DNA of 54,005 nucleotides, taken from assembly GCA_001914195.1 (NCBI GenBank), contig MKYF01000036.1:1-54005 (forward strand). The letters run 5' to 3'. Source of the DNA: Streptococcus mitis (lineage in GTDB: Bacteria > Bacillota > Bacilli > Lactobacillales > Streptococcaceae). The number at the start of each line of letters is the position of its first letter. Position 1 is the first letter of the stretch. Made by a program: the position numbers and the translations under genes. Of the stretch, positions 16,254 through 26,153 are shown piece after piece. Under the pieces are notes generated by a model that saw nothing but the letters and a program-made list of their open reading frames with translations, did no database searches and was not told the DNA's origin.

Positions 16254-17354
16254 TCAGTAACCAAACTCTTCTGTTACTACACTAAGTGCACGTTCAATGA
16301 CTACATGCATGTCATAGTATTTATAATCTGCTAAACGACCACAGAAAATAACCTTATCATTTGTTGCTGCTTCTTCTTGATATTTAGCAAACATAGCATT
16401 GTTTCTCTCATCATTGATTGGATAATAAGGTTCATCTCCACGTTTCCAGTCAGCTGGGTATTCGCGGGTAATAACTGTCTTTTCTTGTGTACCATACTCA
16501 AAGTGTTTATGCTCAATAATGCGAGTATAAGGAATTTCACGTTCTGTATAGTTAACAACAGCGTTTCCTTGATAATTTTCCTCATCTAGAACTTCATGCT
16601 CAAAACGAAGACTACGGTATTCCAACTCACCATGTTTGTAATCGAAATATTGGTCAATCATCCCTGTAAAGACAACTTTTTCAGCTGAAGCTTCTAATTC
16701 TTGACGATTGGCAAAAAAGTCAACTCCAAGTTCTACTTCTACATCCTTCAGCATATTTTCGATAATGACATTATAGCCACCGATTGGAATTCCTTGGTAA
16801 CGGTCATTGAAGTAGTTATTATCAAAAGTCAAACGAACTGGTAGACGTTTGATGATAAACGGTGGAAGGTCAGTCGCAGAACGTCCCCATTGCTTTTCAG
16901 TGTAGCCTTTGATCAACTTTTCATAAATATCTGGACCAATCAACTTGATGGCCTGTTCTTCCAAGTTTTTAGGTTCAACGTCCTTCATGTGAGCCGTTTG
17001 CTCAGCAATCTTATCTTTGACCTCTTGAGGAGTTTTTGTCCCCCACATAGCATAGAAAGTATTCATATTGAAAGGTAGATTATAAAGACTACCCTTATAA
17101 TTAGCTACAGGCGAGTTGATATAGTTGTTAAATTCAGCAAATTGATTAACATAATCCCAGACTTTCTTGTTAGAAGTATGGAAGATATGGGCACCATATT
17201 TATGAACATTAACCCCTTCTACATTCTCACAATAGATATTCCCACCAATGTGGTCACGTTTATCAATAACTTTTACTTTTTTTCCACGTTTGGTTGCTTC
17301 ATAAGCAAAAATTGCTCCAGACAAACCAGCACCGACAATAAGATAATCGTACAT
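16254..17354 (-). CDS. glf: UDP-galactopyranose mutase, proximal copy
   Basis: This 366-aa protein has the FAD site VGAGLSGAIFAYEA (7-20) and the same motifs as its distal paralogue (EEQAIKLIG, YTEKQWGRS, GRLADYKYYDM). It supplies UDP-galactofuranose to the galactofuranosyltransferase(s) in the locus. GGGAG precedes the ATG. It follows wzx, the position glf takes in many galactofuranose-containing streptococcal capsule and receptor-polysaccharide loci, and stands 56 nt before the rml genes. Having two intact copies in one locus is unusual. Confidence 0.93.
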   Translation of the reverse strand: MYDYLIVGAGLSGAIFAYEATKRGKKVKVIDKRDHIGGNIYCENVEGVNVHKYGAHIFHTSNKKVWDYVNQFAEFNNYINSPVANYKGSLYNLPFNMNTFYAMWGTKTPQEVKDKIAEQTAHMKDVEPKNLEEQAIKLIGPDIYEKLIKGYTEKQWGRSATDLPPFIIKRLPVRLTFDNNYFNDRYQGIPIGGYNVIIENMLKDVEVELGVDFFANRQELEASAEKVVFTGMIDQYFDYKHGELEYRSLRFEHEVLDEENYQGNAVVNYTEREIPYTRIIEHKHFEYGTQEKTVITREYPADWKRGDEPYYPINDERNNAMFAKYQEEAATNDKVIFCGRLADYKYYDMHVVIERALSVVTEEFGY

Positions 17355-17392
17355 TTTTTCTCCCTTAAAATTAAATTTTAAAAATTAATTAG

Positions 17393-18850
17393 TTAAATTT
17401 TCTTTAACTTCTTATAGAAAATTTTAAAAAAATCAAGAATGAAATCATCCTTTAACAACACTAGAATCACACCGTAACTTCCAAAGAAAATGATTCCTTC
17501 CACACATAATAACAAAAAATCACTTAATTGTAATTTCTTTACAAGAACAATTCCAATAGTACTCACCCCTACCGAGCATAGATATCTAATGCCAACTATT
17601 TGATGTAACCTCTTTAATAGCAAATCTCTCGTATAGTAAATCTGAACGCATAATACAACGAATTCTGCAATCATAGTGGCAAACGCTGCTCCACTTACAC
17701 CATAAGCTGGAATTAAAATAAAGTTCAGTAGTAAATCTATTATCGCTCCTGAAGTCACTGAAAGTAAAACGTACTTTTCTTTTTCTAAAGGTGTTAATAC
17801 TTGAATTCCTAATACACCCGTAAGTGCATTAGGAATAACTGCAAACATTAAAAATTGCATTCCTATAACAGCACCCAAATATCCTTCCCCAGCAAGTAGC
17901 AAAATACTTTCCTTTGATACTGAAATAAAGAATACTGACAATGGAAGCGATAAGAATAACGTAAAGTTCAAAGCTTTTGTCATGATTTCCAAAAACCGAT
18001 CCTTCATTTGATTATTAGCATAGTAGGACATTCTTGGAAGCAAAACATTTCCTAATGAGGTAACAACACTCAAGAGAATCCCCTTTAGTTTTGTTGCTGC
18101 AGTATATAATCCCACATCATATGTTCCTTTCATACTTCCTAGCATAACGGTATCAAGATTCGTATAAATCGACACTACCAATGTCTGAGCAAATAAAATC
18201 AAAATCGGCTTTATATGTGGTTTAAAATGATAATGTTCTGTCTTTTTAAATGATATATATTTAAATAATCGTTTAAAATTTAAAATATTTGATCCCACAC
18301 TAGCAAAAACAGAAATTCCTGCATACATAATATAATCCTCAGGACTATGGATAAGTAAGAAAATCATAGCTAATGATAAAAGTCTGAAGAAAATCGACCT
18401 AAGAGTAATATAATCATATTGTTCAATTGCTTGAAAAAACCAACCCACTCCTATGACATTTAATAGTATGCCTATTGCATTGATATAAAATAATTCTTTA
18501 TAGACGTACATTGACGGTAAAGTAAACAACATTATAAAATATGAAATGAGTACTAAGAATACAAGAATTACATTAATAATCAATAGTTCTTGGACAATGG
18601 TAGATAATTTTCTTTTATCATCACGTACTTTTGCTGCAGCACGTATGCCATACGTTGGAATACCAAGTGAAGCAATCATCATAAAATAAGATACAATAGA
18701 TGATACATATGCTACAGTACCATTCGACTCAACTTGAAGTACTCTAGAAACATAGGGAAAAGTTAACAACGGAAAGATGAAATTTGAAACAGTCAAAATA
18801 AAATTCATTATAAAATTATATCTGATGGATTTAACTTTATAACTTGTCAT
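17393..18850 (-). CDS. wzx: Repeat-unit flippase Wzx
   Basis: This 485-aa polytopic membrane protein of the MATE-like polysaccharide transporter family has about 12-14 hydrophobic segments and the typical N-terminal block FIFPLLTFPYVSRVL plus SNGTVAYVSS. It moves the lipid-linked repeat unit across the membrane for Wzy polymerisation. The start is at MTSYKVK, preceded by GAGGG. The earlier in-frame ATG abuts the stop codon of the previous gene and lacks a ribosome site. Its sequence is AT-rich like the glycosyltransferase block. Confidence 0.9.
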   Translation of the reverse strand: MTSYKVKSIRYNFIMNFILTVSNFIFPLLTFPYVSRVLQVESNGTVAYVSSIVSYFMMIASLGIPTYGIRAAAKVRDDKRKLSTIVQELLIINVILVFLVLISYFIMLFTLPSMYVYKELFYINAIGILLNVIGVGWFFQAIEQYDYITLRSIFFRLLSLAMIFLLIHSPEDYIMYAGISVFASVGSNILNFKRLFKYISFKKTEHYHFKPHIKPILILFAQTLVVSIYTNLDTVMLGSMKGTYDVGLYTAATKLKGILLSVVTSLGNVLLPRMSYYANNQMKDRFLEIMTKALNFTLFLSLPLSVFFISVSKESILLLAGEGYLGAVIGMQFLMFAVIPNALTGVLGIQVLTPLEKEKYVLLSVTSGAIIDLLLNFILIPAYGVSGAAFATMIAEFVVLCVQIYYTRDLLLKRLHQIVGIRYLCSVGVSTIGIVLVKKLQLSDFLLLCVEGIIFFGSYGVILVLLKDDFILDFFKIFYKKLKKI

Positions 18851-18862
18851 ATTATCCCTCAT

Positions 18863-19828
18863 CTAAATAGAAAATTTTTCTGGATGTTCTTTATAATATT
18901 CGAACATAGCCTTATTCTGAGGACCAAACGATAAATGTCCCACAACCACATTTTCACTGACCATCAATGGTTTTGAATTTAAGATGCAAAAATTACAAAT
19001 TTGGACTTCATCCACTCCAAGTCCAGCTCCCTCAAACTCAACATTAAAATGGTCCATCAGTTCCCATAAGCTTCTCTCAAATAAAATTGCACCGATACTG
19101 AAGCGAATTGCACACGGATTCACTTTTTTCTCTTCTTTTGAAAATTGTGCATTCAATGTATCTATAGTAGGAATTACTTCTCCATCGCCCCAGAAAAACT
19201 TCGCTACTTCTGGATTACTCTCTATAAAACGAGGCTGTCCAGCTATATATTTCGATTTTTCTCCAAATTTTTCATAATAAATATCTTCCAAGCCTAATTT
19301 TTGTAAGATTCTTTTATGTCCATAACCATTAACTGGAATTAGTGGTGCTACTACACCAGGTGCATAATCCCCTTCTTGTGCTAGAATATATGCTTCTTTT
19401 AAATTTTCAAAATAATGTTCTGTAATAAAAATATCTTCATCAATTTTATAAATATATTGTGCTTGAGGATGTAGATTAATAGCTACGTTTTGAATTAAAG
19501 ATATATTGTTCTGCTCCGTACTCAAATAAGACCAATTATTTTCTTCACAAATTTGGTTTAGTTTTTCTGAATAGATCCCAGAAGATAGAACACAAATATC
19601 CATTGATTCTGGTGCAAATTCCTTTACTCTTCCTAGCACATCGTCATATAAAAATTCTTTATATCCCGCTAATATGATACATAAATCTTTACTATCTTTT
19701 TTACGGTCAATAAATTTCCCTGTATATTTAAATTTTTTTTCTAAGCGATATTGATTTTTTTTTCTTTGTAATTGTTGATAAATTCCTTTAGTCAGATGAC
19801 TCTTTTTAAGAAACTTTTTAATACCCAT
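18863..19828 (-). CDS. Putative GT-A-type glycosyltransferase
   Basis: This 321-aa protein probably belongs to the GT-A fold. After a basic N-terminus it has LCIILAGYKEFLYDDVLGRV, then YKIDEDIFI, a likely metal-binding D-x-D motif about 135 residues in, and later an FSIGAILFERSLW segment. No membrane helices are apparent. I do not recognise a named homologue, so donor and acceptor are unknown. The start is at MGIKKFLKK, with AAGGAG five bases upstream. A longer reading frame would overlap the acyltransferase end and has no ribosome site. Position between an acyltransferase and wzx supports a role in repeat-unit assembly. Confidence 0.65.
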   Translation of the reverse strand: MGIKKFLKKSHLTKGIYQQLQRKKNQYRLEKKFKYTGKFIDRKKDSKDLCIILAGYKEFLYDDVLGRVKEFAPESMDICVLSSGIYSEKLNQICEENNWSYLSTEQNNISLIQNVAINLHPQAQYIYKIDEDIFITEHYFENLKEAYILAQEGDYAPGVVAPLIPVNGYGHKRILQKLGLEDIYYEKFGEKSKYIAGQPRFIESNPEVAKFFWGDGEVIPTIDTLNAQFSKEEKKVNPCAIRFSIGAILFERSLWELMDHFNVEFEGAGLGVDEVQICNFCILNSKPLMVSENVVVGHLSFGPQNKAMFEYYKEHPEKFSI

Positions 19829-19857
19829 TTTTTCTCCTTTACGCTCTATAAACTTTT

Positions 19858-20913
19858 TTAATTCACTAACCATTTATACTTCGGAAATAGTTTTTTAAAT
19901 GCTAAAGTAATTACCAAGCTTAAAATTAATGTTACCAAAAATCGAAAAATTACCATTAAAATAATTCCATGAGGTGTAATCATTAAATCCTCAGCAACAA
20001 CAAAGCCCCACTTTAATATCAAATAATTAAGAGTATCCGAAAAAATATAAATTCCTAGACCATTGACTAAAATAAGCTGGTATATTCTGGTATTCATCCA
20101 TTTCGTGTTTATTGTTAAATAATAAGCAATGGTATAAGTTACTAAACTCCCATACACTGCTAAAATTTCTACAAATACCTTTGAAAGAATAATTGAGTAT
20201 CTTTTAATACCCAAATTCATGAAAATTAACAAAACAAATCCGATTAAGAGGAAATATACAAATTTCTTGGTATGATTCAATAAATGGTTGTATACCTCCC
20301 TTTTTTGTTCAAATTTAAAGCCAATCGCAAAATAAAATAAAAATTGAAACGAACTTTTTATTAAAGGAACATTAATTTTATAACTGATTAAATGAAGTAC
20401 AAATAGGAATAGTAACATCCCAACTCCCGTATCTCTTCTCAAGACAAAGTATGCAATCATAAAAATAATGAACAATGCGAATAAATACCACAGATGAGTA
20501 TTTCCAAATAAAAATAGTTGCCCAAGAATGGCATTCAAAATACTCGTTTGTTCAAAATAATTTGAAATATATTTTACAGGAAGCGTATATAAGATTGTAA
20601 AAACAAGAAAGGGGATTAGTAGTCTTTTAAATTTATTTTTGAATAAAGTGAAAAGACTCTGCCACTTATTTTTTTCAACTTGAATTCTAAAAAATGCCCC
20701 AGATATAGCCATAAATAATGGCATATGGAAATAATAGATAATTTCTGTTAATACATTCAAAACCTTTATTACTATAAGTGAATGATTGTTATTTATATAA
20801 TGATGATAATCAATCCCACCAAAATTTGTCTTAATAACATAATACGTGCTATGTCCTAATACTACTAATAATATTGTGAGTACTTTTAAAAAATTATATT
20901 CTTCTTTTTTCAA
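19858..20913 (-). CDS. Acyltransferase family 3 protein, probable capsule O-acetyltransferase
   Basis: This 351-aa integral membrane protein has about ten hydrophobic segments. The acyltransferase-3 signature is visible as a histidine in VVLGHS (His21) within the first helix, and FHMPLFMAISGAFFR follows near residues 62-76. Such enzymes (for example WcjE in pneumococcus) O-acetylate capsule sugars on the outer face and change serology. The start codon is TTG with a strong GGAGGA eight bases upstream. The acyl donor and the modified sugar cannot be told from sequence. Confidence 0.82.
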   Translation of the reverse strand: MKKEEYNFLKVLTILLVVLGHSTYYVIKTNFGGIDYHHYINNNHSLIVIKVLNVLTEIIYYFHMPLFMAISGAFFRIQVEKNKWQSLFTLFKNKFKRLLIPFLVFTILYTLPVKYISNYFEQTSILNAILGQLFLFGNTHLWYLFALFIIFMIAYFVLRRDTGVGMLLFLFVLHLISYKINVPLIKSSFQFLFYFAIGFKFEQKREVYNHLLNHTKKFVYFLLIGFVLLIFMNLGIKRYSIILSKVFVEILAVYGSLVTYTIAYYLTINTKWMNTRIYQLILVNGLGIYIFSDTLNYLILKWGFVVAEDLMITPHGIILMVIFRFLVTLILSLVITLAFKKLFPKYKWLVN

Positions 20914-20932
20914 TCTTAGTTTCCTCCAATAG

Positions 20933-21982
20933 TTATTTAATTCTTATCTTCTCTAAGTAATTTATACTTTTATCAATAACATTACTTGTGTAAAATCCTT
21001 CTCTAACTTTTTCAGATAATCTTTCAATATTTTCCTTTAAAAGTACATATTGTTCTTCCGACATATTAGTAATAATCTCTTGCATTTCAATTAAATCATT
21101 TACTACAATTCCAATATTATTTTCTTTAACAAAATCACTCAAGGCAGATTGTTTCCAAACAATAACCGGTATTTTTGAAGCTATAAATAACGACACTTTA
21201 TGAGGATTATTGTATTTTAAATACTCCCCAGTAATCCCTGAACAAGTTAATATAGAATCGCCATCCCAAACTAATCCAAAATCACCTTCAAGTACAAAAG
21301 GAATTTTTTCAGGCGAAAAACTTCCTTTATATGATACATAATCATTATTGTTAGTCGATGAAGTAAAATTAGGTCCATATAAATTAAATTTTATTCTATT
21401 TTCATTTTTTAATAACTCAGTTAAATAACCACTTTTTTGGGGTGAAAGGTTCCCTGCAATTACAACTGTTTTATCAAAAGATGCTTTTTCTTTATTAAAA
21501 TTATCCAGTAAATAATCAAAAATACCAAGTACAACTATTTTTTCGCCGTCAATCTTATTTTCTATTAAAAACTCCTTCATTCGTTGGTTATGACAAATAA
21601 TCACATCAGCATTTTTAATATACTGTTCCTTAGAAATTAGATTTTTTTTATTGCCCGAATACCTTAACGACTCTAAATCGTTCATTAAAAAGATCATTTT
21701 AGCTTTTTTATATTGTAGTAATTTCATTAAAAAATTTTTTAGTTTCCCATGAGTAGCAAAAGGAAATTGAAATATCACAATATCATTACTTCTAATTCTA
21801 ATAAGACACAACAGAAGTTTAAACGCATAATCAAATATTCTTACTATCTTACTATTTTTTTTTAATGTTACTAATGGTTTAAATTTACAGTCTTGAAATA
21901 TTTTCTGTAAATCATTTGGTGCTTTTGTAGCTGCCGTTGAATCACTACCAAACTCTTCATGAATATAATATAAACTACTCAT
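20933..21982 (-). CDS. Galactofuranosyltransferase-like protein (Gtf3/WbbI-like GT-B)
   Basis: This 349-aa protein begins YIHEEFGSDSTAATKAPND. It carries VIFQFPFATHGK, AKMIFLMNDLESLRY, LYGPNF and YKGSFSPEKIPFVLEGDFG, a pattern I associate with beta-1,6-galactofuranosyltransferases and with Gtf3-type transferases. Two glf genes in the same operon make UDP-galactofuranose a plausible donor, which is an inference. It overlaps the upstream GT2 gene by 8 nt and has AGGGTG before the ATG. Confidence 0.75.
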   Translation of the reverse strand: MSSLYYIHEEFGSDSTAATKAPNDLQKIFQDCKFKPLVTLKKNSKIVRIFDYAFKLLLCLIRIRSNDIVIFQFPFATHGKLKNFLMKLLQYKKAKMIFLMNDLESLRYSGNKKNLISKEQYIKNADVIICHNQRMKEFLIENKIDGEKIVVLGIFDYLLDNFNKEKASFDKTVVIAGNLSPQKSGYLTELLKNENRIKFNLYGPNFTSSTNNNDYVSYKGSFSPEKIPFVLEGDFGLVWDGDSILTCSGITGEYLKYNNPHKVSLFIASKIPVIVWKQSALSDFVKENNIGIVVNDLIEMQEIITNMSEEQYVLLKENIERLSEKVREGFYTSNVIDKSINYLEKIRIK

Positions 21983-22853
21983 TTTTCACCCTCTTAACAA
22001 TTTTTCTAATTCTAGCCATCATTACTACCATATATACTAAAATTAGAGGCTGTTCAAGATTAATAGCAGTTTGCTTAATACTTTGGTTTCTAATTTTATG
22101 ATAGTTATAGATCATCCCAAATTTTCTCTTTAATGTAAAATCAATTTGTAACAATTCCTTGGTCATCATTTGATGTGCAACTGGGTTATTAAATAAAATT
22201 TTTTCACTATTTTTAGTTAATCCGTCTTCTAAATAGTCACAAAAATAAATTATGTCATTAAACCAACGTAATTTATAACCTCTTCTTGCAACTTCATTCC
22301 ATAAGACAACTTCACTCATAAAGTTTTCTCCATCTATCTCTGGAAACTTAATACTCTTCAAAATATCTGTTCGATATACTTCTGCCTTATCCCCTAAAAT
22401 ATTATGTTTAGCTCGATGTAAATTGTCACAATCTATATATGTTCCTTCAAAGGTCTCTCCAACTATTCTTTTTTTAGAGAAACCTCTATTGAATGCTATA
22501 CCTGCAAAACTGTTATCAAAGGCAATTCCAGAATAGTTATTAAAAATTTTCTCAATAGCATCATCTGTCAATGAATCATCGGAATCAACGATGAAGAATA
22601 GCTCCCCTCTAGCTAAATCCAAACCATGATTAATTGCTCTATGCTTACCCCCATTTTGTTGATAAAAATATCGTATTTCAAAATCTGCCTGTTCCTTAAA
22701 TGTTTCAACAAGCTCACCTGTCTGATCTATGGAACCATCATCTACAATAAGCCATTCAAAATGTTTATTTGTTTGACTGTTTAATGAATGAAACAACTTA
22801 TTCATTAAATACCCTCTATTAAAAGTTGGTGTAAATACGGTAATTTTATTCAT
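21975..22853 (-). CDS. Family 2 glycosyltransferase
   Basis: This 292-aa inverting GT-A enzyme has the nucleotide-sugar binding start VFTPTFNRGYLMNKL (6-20), LIVDDGS (35-41) and the metal-binding DSDD (90-93). A later ENFMSEVVLWNEVARRGYKL segment matches the acceptor side of many capsule GT2 proteins. A hydrophobic stretch near the C-terminus may associate with the membrane. It overlaps wzy by 8 nt, with GGAAAG before its ATG. The sugar transferred is unknown. Confidence 0.88.
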   Translation of the reverse strand: MNKITVFTPTFNRGYLMNKLFHSLNSQTNKHFEWLIVDDGSIDQTGELVETFKEQADFEIRYFYQQNGGKHRAINHGLDLARGELFFIVDSDDSLTDDAIEKIFNNYSGIAFDNSFAGIAFNRGFSKKRIVGETFEGTYIDCDNLHRAKHNILGDKAEVYRTDILKSIKFPEIDGENFMSEVVLWNEVARRGYKLRWFNDIIYFCDYLEDGLTKNSEKILFNNPVAHQMMTKELLQIDFTLKRKFGMIYNYHKIRNQSIKQTAINLEQPLILVYMVVMMARIRKIVKRVKNE

Positions 22854-23952
22854 TAATACTTTCCTTCCTTTTTCCTAAATAATCAAAAAATAATATTGGA
22901 AATAGAAATACGGTGTAACCATAGCTCTCAAACATTAGAGAAATAAATACACTAATCAGTAGAATACTTTCTCTTAGTGTAAATGAGTATTCCTTTATTC
23001 TAGAAAAAATAAATATCAAAAATAGTACAAAAAAAATAATTCCTTTCTGTAATAGCAACCCTATATAACCACTGTCAATTATGACTGTTCCTTGAACTAA
23101 TGAGACAACTGCATCAATTCTTTTGCCAAATAAACTAATCCCATATTCTCTAAAAAATATATAACTACTAAAAATTCGATTAGTGAACAATTTATTTAAA
23201 AATTGAAAAATGCTATTGGCTTCAAAATTAATTGACATTAGAGTTATAAACAAAACAGATACAGTAATAGCTAAGTTAATAAAAAAACTATTTAACGGTC
23301 TATTTAACTTATCCATCTTATCAAAAAAGTAACAAAAGAGAATTACTAAAATACTTATATATCCTGAAGTTCTAGAGTCCGCTAACTGTAATACCCATAA
23401 ATTCATCAATAATAAAAATAAATAAAAGAAGGATTTAAATCGTTTTATTTCAAAAAGATTTAAACTACAAATCGTTAATGAATAAATCATTAACCCTAAT
23501 GAATTCGGGTGTACAAAACCTAAACTATTCCTAATACCACCATTTGATCTATATATTACATAATTACTAATATAGCCAAAATGGGACAATAATATAATTG
23601 TTAACACGAATACTGTAAGTGTAATAAAATGTATTTTGAAAAAATTTTTATTATCTTTTAATATAATTGTATATAATAAGAAGAAGTACGGTATTTCTAG
23701 AAATGTAAAACCATTAAAAAGATTTAAAATAAATGTTAAAAAAAGCAGTATTAAGGAAGTTAGTTTTAATCCATTTATTCCATACTTAAGGCTATGCATC
23801 ATAAACAGGAATAATATACATATAAAGATTACAATAGAAATTCCATCAATTCTGTCAATATTTACAAATTTCAGTAGATACAATATTGTTAACAGAGAAA
23901 AAATGATATTGAACAATGTGTTATATTTCTCTTCGAATTTCAAAACTTCCAC
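22846..23952 (-). CDS. wzy: Capsule polymerase Wzy
   Basis: This protein of up to 368 aa has about ten hydrophobic helices, a large hydrophilic loop in the second half (about 250-285) and no recognisable catalytic motif, as usual for Wzy. It links repeat units on the outside of the membrane. It is the only protein of this topology in the locus, so the assignment rests on context plus topology. The start is uncertain: GTG at 23952 has AAAGG only two bases away, while TTG at 23943 has better spacing. Either way it overlaps the upstream GT4 gene by 20-32 nt. Confidence 0.83.
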   Translation of the reverse strand: MEVLKFEEKYNTLFNIIFSLLTILYLLKFVNIDRIDGISIVIFICILFLFMMHSLKYGINGLKLTSLILLFLTFILNLFNGFTFLEIPYFFLLYTIILKDNKNFFKIHFITLTVFVLTIILLSHFGYISNYVIYRSNGGIRNSLGFVHPNSLGLMIYSLTICSLNLFEIKRFKSFFYLFLLLMNLWVLQLADSRTSGYISILVILFCYFFDKMDKLNRPLNSFFINLAITVSVLFITLMSINFEANSIFQFLNKLFTNRIFSSYIFFREYGISLFGKRIDAVVSLVQGTVIIDSGYIGLLLQKGIIFFVLFLIFIFSRIKEYSFTLRESILLISVFISLMFESYGYTVFLFPILFFDYLGKRKESINE

Positions 23953-25045
23953 TTCCTTTCTTAAATCTCTCTAAAAATTTGTAATAAGCTTCTTCATTAA
24001 AATTAAAATGAACATTAGCAAAGTTATTCGCAATGACTTTCTCTAGCCCTTTTGCTAATTCGTTACTCGTATGCTCTACCTGGATTACTTCGAAATATTC
24101 TGCCATAACCTCAGAACCTTGAGTTTTTGTTGAAATACTAGGAATTCCTAAAACAGCTGCTTCTGCTAATACATAACTAAAAGACTCTGACACTGAACTT
24201 TGAATTAACCCCACACTATTCTTTATATATTTATATGGATTAGATTGAAAACCTAATAATTTTATATATTGGCTCTCTCCTAGATTATTAATTTGATTCT
24301 TTAAATGATCATATAAACTACCATCTCCCAAAATAATTAAATGATATTGTGGATACTTTTTTCTAAATAGGTGAAAAGCATTTATTAATAATTCAAAATT
24401 TTTAACAAGTTCCAATCTTCCTATCGCACAAAAATAAGGAAAATTTTCTAATTCTATTTCCTCTTTACTTAAATTTTGAATTTCATCAACATTAAGTAAA
24501 TTAGGGATTACTTCCAAACTTGTCTTCGGGAAAATCTCTTCAAAGGATTCTTTTTGTGGAGTAGAAACAGCTAAGATTGAATTAAACTTTTGATAACAAG
24601 TCAATTCTTCTTTAAAATTTTTGAACGATCGTTTCGAATACCAATTTTTTGAAAAATCGCAATGGATATAAGCCAGTTTTAAGCTATCTTTATTCGATGA
24701 CCCCGCTATGATTTTTGTAGGTTTTCCTTCTATATATGCAAATTCATAATCAAATTTTTCATTTTTAAAAGTACTTCTCTGTATAATCCATCTATTCACA
24801 AATGACGGTGGCAATAACTTAACAAGCTTATTCAATAATTTTTCAATAATAACTGGTGTATTCTTTCTAATAAAATAATCAATCCTTAAATGACTTAATT
24901 TTGAGGCATAAAAATTATTTTTTTCCGTATATACTAGAATGCTAATTTCAAACATACTTTCAAATTCTTGAACAAAGTTAACAAGTGATTTTTCAGCGCC
25001 TCCACCTGTTAGACTAGTTATACAAATTAACATTTTAGGTTTCAA
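23921..25045 (-). CDS. Family 4 glycosyltransferase (second)
   Basis: This 374-aa GT-B retaining enzyme has an N-terminal acceptor loop (ITSLTGGGAEKSLVNFV) and a C-terminal donor domain with CAIGRLELVKNFELLINAF and SESFSYVLAEA (E-x7-E). I accept a TTG start because GGAGGG lies seven bases before it. The next ATG, four codons in, would leave that site about 19 nt away. It overlaps the preceding GT4 gene by 11 nt and the following wzy. Donor unknown. Confidence 0.88.
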   Translation of the reverse strand: MKPKMLICITSLTGGGAEKSLVNFVQEFESMFEISILVYTEKNNFYASKLSHLRIDYFIRKNTPVIIEKLLNKLVKLLPPSFVNRWIIQRSTFKNEKFDYEFAYIEGKPTKIIAGSSNKDSLKLAYIHCDFSKNWYSKRSFKNFKEELTCYQKFNSILAVSTPQKESFEEIFPKTSLEVIPNLLNVDEIQNLSKEEIELENFPYFCAIGRLELVKNFELLINAFHLFRKKYPQYHLIILGDGSLYDHLKNQINNLGESQYIKLLGFQSNPYKYIKNSVGLIQSSVSESFSYVLAEAAVLGIPSISTKTQGSEVMAEYFEVIQVEHTSNELAKGLEKVIANNFANVHFNFNEEAYYKFLERFKKGSGSFEIRREI

Positions 25046-26153
25046 AATTATTCCCTCCTGTCATTTTCTCAATTAAATCAATCCACTGTTGAATTATTTT
25101 ATCTTTATCAAATTTATCCATATTATCCTTGGCATGTTTAGCGAAGGAAGTTCGCAAGTTCGAATCTTCCATCAATTCAAGTAGTCTCTCACTCATCTTA
25201 TCGGTATCATAACAATCTATTAGATAACCATTGACCCCATCTTCAATAATCTCATTAGGTCCCGTTGGACACCTGAAGCTAACAATAGGAAGATTGTATT
25301 GTTGAGCTTCTAACAATACCAAGGGTAATCCTTCATAACGAGAAGTCATGACATAAATTCCTTTATCTCCATAAATCATATCCTGATTTTTTTCAAGACC
25401 TTTAATGACTAACTTACCTTGCAAATCATTTTTGATGATTAAATCCTTGATTTTATCTACCTCATCTTGATTACCAGAACCATAAATTTCCCAAGTCCAG
25501 TCAGTCTTTTCTTTCAGTACTTTCTTAGCAACTTGAACAAGATAATCATAGCCCTTTTGATAATCGAAACGACCCACTGTAACAATTTTCATTGACTCAT
25601 CATTATAAGATACATTGGAAAGACCATATTCTTTCCAATTATAGATGTAATCAATTTTTCCCTCAGAAATACCATATTTTTTTATATAATTTCTACGATC
25701 TTCTTGTGTGAGAGTAATAATCTTATCTGCAAGCTTTGCTCCAACATATCTTTGGATTTTCTTAACTTTAGTATCAATGTCAACTATTGAGTTTGTGTGG
25801 TCACAAGAAATAAATCTTGTTTTTAAACCAATAGTACTTGTTACACCCACAATATTCATAGTCATTCCTATTCCGAAAAGGACTTCAATATTTTTTTCTT
25901 TAATATATGATCTTAATAACTTCACTGCCTTAACAAAGTGCTTACTCATTGATATCTTTTGTGAAGATAAATTTTTATAACGAACTACACTACTTAGCGG
26001 GAAAAATATTTCTTCAGTACTAATGACTGAAATTAAATGGACTTCATATACTTCTGATAATTCATTAGCAATGTTTGTAGCAACCTTCAATCCACCATCG
26101 GTACCATTTATAATCCACTTAACCAAAGCTATCTTCTTCATTTTTACCATCAT
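25035..26153 (-). CDS. Family 4 glycosyltransferase (first)
   Basis: This GT-B enzyme of about 372 aa has an acceptor domain opening with KKIALVKWIINGTDGGLKVA and a donor domain with VGRFDYQKGYDYL (193-205) and EGLPLVLLE (274-282, E-x7-E). The ATG overlaps the preceding stop codon (ATGA), giving translational coupling. A second ATG four codons in is an equally good start. It is a family-level relative of the next GT4 but diverged throughout. Confidence 0.88.
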   Translation of the reverse strand: MMVKMKKIALVKWIINGTDGGLKVATNIANELSEVYEVHLISVISTEEIFFPLSSVVRYKNLSSQKISMSKHFVKAVKLLRSYIKEKNIEVLFGIGMTMNIVGVTSTIGLKTRFISCDHTNSIVDIDTKVKKIQRYVGAKLADKIITLTQEDRRNYIKKYGISEGKIDYIYNWKEYGLSNVSYNDESMKIVTVGRFDYQKGYDYLVQVAKKVLKEKTDWTWEIYGSGNQDEVDKIKDLIIKNDLQGKLVIKGLEKNQDMIYGDKGIYVMTSRYEGLPLVLLEAQQYNLPIVSFRCPTGPNEIIEDGVNGYLIDCYDTDKMSERLLELMEDSNLRTSFAKHAKDNMDKFDKDKIIQQWIDLIEKMTGGNNFET

